This document shows positions 12,062 through 17,281 of a stretch of DNA of 17,281 nt, piece after piece (the stretch's first letter is position 1; each line of letters begins with the position of its first letter). The position numbers were made by a program, and so were the translations under genes. Source of the DNA: Oscillibacter sp. (lineage in GTDB: Bacteria; Bacillota; Clostridia; Oscillospirales; Oscillospiraceae); NCBI GenBank assembly GCA_009773995.1, contig VSMY01000054.1, positions 1-17,281 of the forward strand, given 5' to 3'. A model generated the notes under the pieces. The model was not told the DNA's origin. It saw only the letters and a list, made by a program, of their open reading frames with translations, and did not search any database.

Positions 12062-13510
12062 TCACTCGCTCTGGCGCAGAAGGCCCTGCTTGATGTCCCA
12101 CAGCTTCTGGCTGAGATCCACGTAATACGTGTGGGGGTTCTCGAAGCGCTTTACCTCGTCCCAGAGGGTCTCCACCTGCTCCTTGCAGTAGGCCTGAATC
12201 TCCTGGAGGCCGGGGCGCTGGTAAACCAGCTTTCCCCCCTGGAAAATGGGGACCTGGAGGGGCTTCACGGTAAAGCTGGTGTAGGTCTTCCGCTTCCAGG
12301 TGGCCCTGGGGTCGAAGAGCTCCAGGCTCCGGTTTTCATCCACTCTCTCGTCCCAGACGGTGATATAGTCCGCCTCCGCCTTGCCGGTGGCCCGGTCGAA
12401 AATGCGGTAGACCTTTTTGAAGTGGGGGTTTGTGATCTTGTCCACGTTTTCGCTGACCTTGATTTTCGGGACGACGGCTCCCGCCTCGTCCTCCACCGCC
12501 ACCAGCTTGTACACCCCGCCGAAAACCGGCTGGCTGCTGGCGGTGATCATCCGCTCGCCCACGCCGAACATGTCGATTTGGGCCCCCTGGATCAGCAGGT
12601 CCCGGATGATGTACTCGTCCAGGGAGTTGGAAGCGGAGATTTGGCAATCCGTCCAGCCCGCGTCGTCCAGCATCTTTCTGGCCTTCTGGGTCAAATAGGC
12701 GATGTCCCCGGAGTCCAGGCGGATGCCGCACTTCTTGATGCCCAAGGGCTTCAGCACCGCGTCAAAGGCCCGGATGGCGTCGGGCACGCCGGATTTCAGG
12801 GTGTTGTAGGTGTCCACCAGGAGGGTGGCGTTGTTGGGATAGAGCTTGCAGTAGGCTTCGAATGCCTCGTACTGGGTATCGAACATCTGGACCCAGGCGT
12901 GGGCCATGGTGCCCCCGGCGGGGACGCCGTAGAGCTGGTCGGAGATGGTGCAGGCCGTCCCGGCGCAGCCGCCGATGTAGGCCGCCCGGGCCCCGGTGAT
13001 GGCCCCGTCGGTGCCCTGAGCCCGGCGGGAGCCGAACTCCAGCACCGTCCGCCCCTGGGCCGCCCGGACGATGCGGTTGGCCTTGGTGGCGATAAGGCTC
13101 TGGTGGTTGATGGCCAGCAGCGTGAAGGTCTCGATGAGCTGGGCCTGGATGGCGGGGGCCCGGACGGTCACCACGGGCTCCTGGGGGAAAATGGGGGTCC
13201 CCTCGGGGATGGCCCAGATGTCCCCGGTGAAATGGAAATCCTTCAAGTAGGCCAGGAACTCCTCGGAGAACAGATTCCGGCCCCGGAGGTATTCGATGTC
13301 CTCCTCGTCGAAGTGCAGGTCCAGGATATACTCGATGAGCTGGTCCAGGCCCGCGCAGATGGCAAAGCCCCCTTTGTCCGGCACGTCCCGGAAGAACACG
13401 TCGAAATAAGTCATCCGATCCTGGAAGCCTGTCTGGAAGTAGCCGTTGCCCATGGTCAGCTCGTAGAAGTCACAGAGCATGGTCATGTTCAGCTTTTGTT
13501 CGGTGCGCAT
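12062..13510 (-). CDS. pncB: Nicotinate phosphoribosyltransferase
   Basis: This is a 482-residue enzyme of the Preiss-Handler NAD salvage pathway. It makes nicotinate mononucleotide from nicotinate and PRPP with ATP hydrolysis. Recognisable blocks are MTMLCDFYELTMGNGYF at the N-terminus, EFGSRRAQGTDGA, and GGTMAHAWVQMF, in which His204 is the candidate phosphorylated His. LVDTYNTLKSGV, GIRLDSGDIAYL and DMFGVGERM follow. The length and C-terminal domain fit the longer Firmicutes type. ATG 13508-13510 is preceded by AAGAGGG at ten bases. The gene is alone on its transcript, with a perfect promoter upstream and a strong terminator downstream. The ribosome site lies in the loop of an inverted repeat in the leader, suggesting regulation. 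Confidence 0.96.
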   Translation of the reverse strand: MRTEQKLNMTMLCDFYELTMGNGYFQTGFQDRMTYFDVFFRDVPDKGGFAICAGLDQLIEYILDLHFDEEDIEYLRGRNLFSEEFLAYLKDFHFTGDIWAIPEGTPIFPQEPVVTVRAPAIQAQLIETFTLLAINHQSLIATKANRIVRAAQGRTVLEFGSRRAQGTDGAITGARAAYIGGCAGTACTISDQLYGVPAGGTMAHAWVQMFDTQYEAFEAYCKLYPNNATLLVDTYNTLKSGVPDAIRAFDAVLKPLGIKKCGIRLDSGDIAYLTQKARKMLDDAGWTDCQISASNSLDEYIIRDLLIQGAQIDMFGVGERMITASSQPVFGGVYKLVAVEDEAGAVVPKIKVSENVDKITNPHFKKVYRIFDRATGKAEADYITVWDERVDENRSLELFDPRATWKRKTYTSFTVKPLQVPIFQGGKLVYQRPGLQEIQAYCKEQVETLWDEVKRFENPHTYYVDLSQKLWDIKQGLLRQSE

Positions 13511-13513
13511 GGT

Positions 13514-13541
13514 GGGAACACCCTCTTTTCAATCTGTTCCC
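13514..13541 (-). promoter_or_regulatory. Inverted repeat enclosing the pncB ribosome site
   Basis: GGGAACA and TGTTCCC are exact complements separated by 14 bases. The first arm overlaps the predicted transcription start, the loop contains the AAGAGGG ribosome site, and the second arm ends three bases before the ATG. It could be a repressor operator or a translation-controlling RNA hairpin. Confidence 0.5.
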
Positions 13542-13544
13542 TTG

Positions 13545-13573
13545 ATTATAAGCAAAGCGCCCTGGAAATGCAA
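13545..13573 (-). promoter_or_regulatory. Sigma-A promoter for pncB
   Basis: TTGCAT, a 17-base spacer and a perfect TATAAT on the minus strand. The transcription start is expected near 13538. Confidence 0.88.
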
Positions 13574-13631
13574 TCTCTTTTTTAGGAAAAATCCACGAAA
13601 ATAGAGAGGTGTACCGACAGCAGTCTTGTCA

Positions 13632-13663
13632 AGCAGAAAGGGACCCGCCTCCCGGCGGGTCCC
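13632..13663 (-). terminator. Rho-independent terminator of the ABC exporter operon
   Basis: A perfect 10-bp stem (GGGACCCGCC, four-base loop, GGCGGGTCCC) is followed on the minus strand by TTTCTGCTT. It lies about 20 bases after the permease stop codon. Confidence 0.75.
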
Positions 13664-13684
13664 CGTATCTTTTTATCGGCGTTC

Positions 13685-16363
13685 TCATGCCTCCGCTTCC
13701 CGCAGACGCTCCACAATGGTCCGTTTCGATACGCTCCGGTAGGTCCACAGGGGCACCAGGGCCCCCAGGGCCAGGAAGATGGGCAGGATGACCAGAATAG
13801 GCGCGACGGTGAGCCGGTAGGAGAAGAACCAGAAGATATCCCCCAGGACGCTCCCCAGCAGGGGGCCCAGGGCAAGCGTCATCACCAGGGACACCGCCAG
13901 GGCCAGGAGGGTGTAGTACAGCCCCTCGTAGACCAGCATGGTCTTCAGCTGCTTCCCCGTCATGCCCACGGACTGGAGCACCGCCAGCTCCCGCTTCCGG
14001 GTCAGGATGCCCGTCAGCACCGCGTTGACGAAGTTCAGCACGCCCACCAGGCCGATGATGAGGCTCAGCGCCCCGCCCATGGTCATGAACATGCTCCGGA
14101 AGCCCTCGAACTCGGCGACGTAGGTGGCCCGGCTCTCGTAGTCATAGAGGGGCTGGACGCTCTCGGTGTACTCGGCCAGGAAGGACTCCATGTCCGCCTC
14201 CGCCTCGTCGGTGGTGTTGAAAATATAGGTCATGACGCTGTCGGTCCCGGTGTCCTGCCGGAAGCGCTCCGCACCCATGACGAACTGGTCCGCGCCGTAG
14301 TAGCGGTAGTTGATGGAGAGGGGCACCTGTACCAGGGCGCAGACGGTGTACTCTACGTCCTCGTAAGCGACGGCCCGGCTGGTCCAGCTCCGGTTGGGGT
14401 CCGTGTTGTCGGTGTCCTCAATGATTTCGCCGTTGTCCATATAGAAGTATTCCCGCTCCGTGACATAGCGCAGGGTCACCTTGTCCCCCAGCTTGGCCCA
14501 GTTGGAGCCGAAGATGGTGGCGTCATAGTCGTCCGTCAGGTAGACGGCGGCGATGGCCTTCTGGCTGGGGTCCGACAGCGGGGCCAGGTCCCCCTCCAGC
14601 ACGTCCAGCAGGCTGAGAGGGAAGTCCTCCATGCCGTAGAGCTGCACCCGGTCCGCCAGGAGGCCGTCGTCCGTCCGCTCCTTGAACGCTATCATCTGGT
14701 CCAGAATCTCCGGCGGGTTCCACTTGCTCCAGACGCCCCGGTACCACTCCTCGGTGACGAACTCCTCGATGTCGGAGACGTTGCCGTAGATCCGGCCGTT
14801 TTCCTCGATGCCGCTTTGGGACCTCACGTCGGAAATGACAGCCTCCGGGACCTCCTCGTCGGTGGAGTAGAAGTTGCTCCGGAAGTAGGCCGCGTCCCCC
14901 AGGATGAAGTCCACATCCGCCTTGTTTTGCAGGTACTTCATCATGTCAAAGCCGATGGAGAAGGTGTAGGTCATGGTGGCCAGCACCACCGCCAGGGTCA
15001 GGGAGATGACCGTTACCACGGTCTTGCCCCGGCTCCGCCCCAGGTTGGCCCAGGCCATTTTCGGCAGGGACGCGCCGCCCTGGACCTTGCGGGTTTTCTC
15101 CCGTTTTCCGGGCTTTTTGGGGGTTCCGCCCTCGGTGTAGCGCACCGCCTCCACCGGGGAGACCTTGGCCGCCATCCGCCCGGGCCGGGCGCAGGAGAGG
15201 AACACCGTCAGCAGGGAGAACAGGGCCGCGCCAATGAAAATCAGGGGGTTGAAGGAGACAAAGGCGTGCTTGTAGCTCAGCTGGGCCATGATAACGGGGG
15301 TCAGCTGGTTGCCGATGACGAAGCCCAGCAGGAGGCCGAAGGGGATGCCGATGAGGCTCAGCAGCAGGGCCTGCTGGCGGACGATGCGCTTGAGCTGCTT
15401 CCCGGTGGTGCCGATGGTTTTCAGCAGGCCGTAGAACCGGATATCGTTGGTGACGGAGATCTGGAAGACGTTGTAGATGATGAGATACCCTGTGAAGATA
15501 ATCAGCAGCAGCAGAACCACGATGGCCAGCAGGGTCGTGATATCGAAGCTGTTGGAGAGCTGGGCCCCGGAGTAGCCCCAGTTGACGCCGGTACGCAGGT
15601 AGTTGTCCCCCTGGGGGTCCTCCCCCTGGTAGCCGTGGTTTTCCAGGACCTGATTGATGTCTTCTTCGATGCTCATGGCGTTGTCCAGCATCACGTTCAG
15701 GGTCCACTTTCCGGTTATGGAATAGGGGTCCCCGCTGCCCAGGGCCGCGATCTCCTCGGCGGCGGACCGGGGCACCAGGACGTGATTGGCCACCACGGCG
15801 CTGTCGTACTCCCACCAGCCCGAGAGGGTGAAGGTCCGGGTGACGGGAATCGGGTTCGTCGTCTGGTCGTCAATGTTGAAGGTCAGGGTGAACTTGGCCC
15901 CGATCTCCGGCTTCACGCCCAGCAGGGCCAGGACGTGGGTGTCGGTGGCAGCCTCGTCGGTGCCCTCCCGGGGCAAAGTGCCTACCGTGGGCTCACAGAA
16001 CTGATGAGGCGCGCCGGCGGGTTCCATATAGCTGACTTCCACGTGGGACTTGTTGAAGGGGACCTCGCTGGGCATGCCCAGGAACATCCGGGCGGAGCCC
16101 TCTTTGACGAGGGGATCGGCCCGCAGCTCCTCCACCTGCTCCCAGGTGATGTCCTTGATGCTGCCGTGGCAGTCGCCCCCCGCCTGGCGGAAGTTCTCCT
16201 GCTGGAAGGAGTAGTTGATGGAGGAGGCGATGGTGAACAGGGACGTGAACAGCACGGTGGTCAGGGCGATGGCCAGGACGGCCACAATGTTCCGGGTCTG
16301 GGCCGCCCGCATGGAGCGGAACCCCAGGCGGCGGATGCAGCCCTTGTTGGCGACACGGATCAT
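13685..16363 (-). CDS. ABC transporter permease, FtsX/MacB-like (double FtsX domain)
   Basis: This is an 892-residue permease with two FtsX halves. Predicted membrane helices lie near residues 25-48, 275-302, 331-356, 371-391, 449-470, 760-790, 815-838 and 850-875. Two large extracytoplasmic domains lie between them (about 50-274 and 471-755). Repeated motifs typical of the family are GTTGKQLKRIV and GMTGKQLKTML before the second helix of each half, and PVEAVRY and VERLRE at the cytoplasmic ends. The gene is three bases downstream of the ATPase gene, with a GGGAGG ribosome site at the junction. MacB-type systems transmit ATP-driven conformational change to the cell surface instead of passing substrate through a channel. 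Likely roles are export of, or resistance to, peptides or lipids. No two-component system or peptide gene is in the window, so the substrate cannot be assigned. Confidence 0.95.
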   Translation of the reverse strand: MIRVANKGCIRRLGFRSMRAAQTRNIVAVLAIALTTVLFTSLFTIASSINYSFQQENFRQAGGDCHGSIKDITWEQVEELRADPLVKEGSARMFLGMPSEVPFNKSHVEVSYMEPAGAPHQFCEPTVGTLPREGTDEAATDTHVLALLGVKPEIGAKFTLTFNIDDQTTNPIPVTRTFTLSGWWEYDSAVVANHVLVPRSAAEEIAALGSGDPYSITGKWTLNVMLDNAMSIEEDINQVLENHGYQGEDPQGDNYLRTGVNWGYSGAQLSNSFDITTLLAIVVLLLLIIFTGYLIIYNVFQISVTNDIRFYGLLKTIGTTGKQLKRIVRQQALLLSLIGIPFGLLLGFVIGNQLTPVIMAQLSYKHAFVSFNPLIFIGAALFSLLTVFLSCARPGRMAAKVSPVEAVRYTEGGTPKKPGKREKTRKVQGGASLPKMAWANLGRSRGKTVVTVISLTLAVVLATMTYTFSIGFDMMKYLQNKADVDFILGDAAYFRSNFYSTDEEVPEAVISDVRSQSGIEENGRIYGNVSDIEEFVTEEWYRGVWSKWNPPEILDQMIAFKERTDDGLLADRVQLYGMEDFPLSLLDVLEGDLAPLSDPSQKAIAAVYLTDDYDATIFGSNWAKLGDKVTLRYVTEREYFYMDNGEIIEDTDNTDPNRSWTSRAVAYEDVEYTVCALVQVPLSINYRYYGADQFVMGAERFRQDTGTDSVMTYIFNTTDEAEADMESFLAEYTESVQPLYDYESRATYVAEFEGFRSMFMTMGGALSLIIGLVGVLNFVNAVLTGILTRKRELAVLQSVGMTGKQLKTMLVYEGLYYTLLALAVSLVMTLALGPLLGSVLGDIFWFFSYRLTVAPILVILPIFLALGALVPLWTYRSVSKRTIVERLREAEA

Positions 16364-16366
16364 GGT

Positions 16367-17056
16367 TTATCCCTCCTCCCCGGTGGTCCGGGAGGAGCGG
16401 ATCTTTCCGTCCTCGATGTGGATGATGCGGTCCGCCAGCTGGGCGATTTCCTCGTTGTGGGTGATCATGACGATGGTCTGGGCGAATTTCTCGCTGGTGA
16501 TTTTCAGCAGGGCCATGACGTCCTGGCTGGTCTTGGAGTCCAGGTTGCCCGTGGGCTCGTCGGCCAGGATGATGGCGGGCTTGGCCGCCAGGGCCCGGGC
16601 GATGGCCACCCGCTGCTGCTGGCCGCCGGAGAGGTTGTTGGGAAGGTTCTGGAGCTTCCTCTCCAGGCCCAGGGTCTCGATGATCCGGTCCACATAGGCG
16701 GCGTCGGGCTTCTGCCCGTCCAGCTGGATGGGCAGGACGATGTTCTCGTAGACGCTGAGAACGGGGACCAGGTTGTAGTTCTGGAAGACGAAGCCGATTT
16801 TCCGGCGGCGGAAGATGGTGAGAGCCTCGTCCTTGAGGGAGAAGATGTCCTTGCCGTCCACGGCGACGGAGCCGGAAGTCGGGCGGTCCAGCCCGCCCAG
16901 CATGTGGAGCAGGGTGGACTTGCCGGAGCCGGAGGTGCCGACGACGGCGACGAATTCGCCTTTTTCGACCTTGAGGTCGACGCCGTCCAGGGCGCGGACT
17001 TCCGTCTCGCCGGCGCCGTAGTGCTTGCGCAGGGATTTGGTTTCTAAGATGGTCAT
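16367..17056 (-). CDS. ABC transporter ATP-binding protein (MacB/LolD type)
   Basis: This is a 229-residue ATPase that powers the adjacent FtsX permease. Walker A is GTSGSGKST (40-48), the Q-loop is Gln92 in FVFQNYNLVPVLSVYEN, the signature is LSGGQQQR (142-149), Walker B is AIILADEP with Glu167, and the switch is His200 in VMITHNEE. NYNLVPxLxVxEN and PTGNLDSKT are typical of the LolD/MacB/FtsE branch. The start is ATG 17054-17056, preceded by GGAGG at about eight bases. A TTG 15 bases upstream overlaps that ribosome site and is rejected. It is first in the operon; the leader upstream is rich in inverted repeats and has no clear sigma-A promoter. Confidence 0.96.
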   Translation of the reverse strand: MTILETKSLRKHYGAGETEVRALDGVDLKVEKGEFVAVVGTSGSGKSTLLHMLGGLDRPTSGSVAVDGKDIFSLKDEALTIFRRRKIGFVFQNYNLVPVLSVYENIVLPIQLDGQKPDAAYVDRIIETLGLERKLQNLPNNLSGGQQQRVAIARALAAKPAIILADEPTGNLDSKTSQDVMALLKITSEKFAQTIVMITHNEEIAQLADRIIHIEDGKIRSSRTTGEEG

Positions 17057-17088
17057 ATGGATTACCTCCAAGGTAAAGTGTTTGTTCG

Positions 17089-17269
17089 GCGGCGGTGCGC
17101 CGCTTTCATTGTGGATACTCTACCATGGGAATCTGTCCAGATTCTTTCTCAAATCTTACAGAGTTGAAAGATGTACTCGCCCTGACGGGCGGGGAAGATT
17201 GGCGACCAGCGATGGCTGGTTCATTGCACCCCCCATTTTCTCTTTTCCTTCCAGAAGGAAAAGAGAAAA
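17089..17269. repeat. Palindrome-rich non-coding element upstream of the ABC operon
   Basis: The 225 bases from 17057 to the edge hold no gene. Five inverted repeats follow each other: GCGGC/GCCGC (17089-17103), GAATCTG/CAGATTC (17129-17144), CGCCC/GGGCG (17178-17191), CCAGC/GCTGG (17206-17219) and the long palindrome at 17236-17269. This is like a repetitive extragenic element or structured leader. The weak promoter candidate on the minus strand (TGGACA, 16 bases, TATCCA) lies within it. Confidence 0.5.
17236..17269. repeat. Perfect 16-bp inverted repeat with two-base centre
   Basis: TTTTCTCTTTTCCTTC is followed by CA and then its exact reverse complement. The arms are pyrimidine-only and purine-only. 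It is not followed by a T-tract on either strand; on the minus strand a run of six G comes two bases after the arm. It may be a symmetrical terminator for a gene beyond the edge or part of a mobile palindromic repeat. Confidence 0.8.
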
Positions 17270-17281
17270 CGGGCCGTGCAC

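Noticed and set aside
13685..17056. BceAB-type bacitracin-resistance module
   Set aside because: The permease has two FtsX halves and two large ectodomains, and no BceRS-type two-component genes are in the window. A MacB-like exporter of unknown substrate is the safer call.

Overview
The window looks like chromosomal DNA from a high-GC gut member of the class Clostridia, most likely an Oscillospiraceae relative (Flavonifractor/Lawsonibacter/Intestinimonas type). This is inferred from the high GC, very strong GGAGG-type ribosome sites, GTG starts, sigma-A promoters with 17-bp spacers, a sporulation-linked lipoprotein gene and an EndoA-type toxin next to an NAD(P)HX-repair gene. Every gene but one lies on the minus strand. 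The long plus-strand open frames opposite them are GC-rich shadows. No prophage, transposase, CRISPR array, tRNA or rRNA was seen.

Layout, read in the minus (transcribed) direction from right to left. (1) 17281-13685: a non-coding leader packed with small inverted repeats, then an ABC exporter operon (MacB/LolD-like ATPase plus a large FtsX-type permease), closed by a hairpin terminator. (2) 13573-12020: monocistronic nicotinate phosphoribosyltransferase with its own promoter, an inverted repeat around its ribosome site and a strong terminator. (3) 12003-7001: a promoter, then cardiolipin synthase, a TtcA-family tRNA-thiolation enzyme and a large cysteine-rich Sel1-repeat protein with an N-terminal zinc ribbon. 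The gaps are 20 and 15 bases, so this is probably one operon. (4) 6980-4654: a GH13 alpha-glucosidase translationally coupled (ATGA overlap) to a HAD phosphatase. It converges on (5), the only plus-strand gene (3730-4620), an XRE-type DNA-binding protein with six predicted membrane helices; the two share a bidirectional terminator. (6) 3580-1: a clear promoter, bifunctional NAD(P)H-hydrate repair enzyme, a GerS/YdcC-like lipoprotein, a structured 190-base gap, an EndoA (MazF-family) RNase, a small exported protein, a terminator, and the start of a further gene running off the left edge.

Region 6 matches the B. subtilis acpS-ydcC-alr-ndoAI-ndoA neighbourhood, and the C. difficile gerS-alr2 operon, but with alanine racemase and the antitoxin gene absent. 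The items most worth a second look are the orphan EndoA with a structured leader, the cysteine ladder of the Sel1 protein and its operon partners, the inverted repeat enclosing the pncB ribosome site, the operator-like repeats before the membrane XRE gene, and the palindrome-rich element at the right edge. I see no clear-cut new defence or biosynthetic system.
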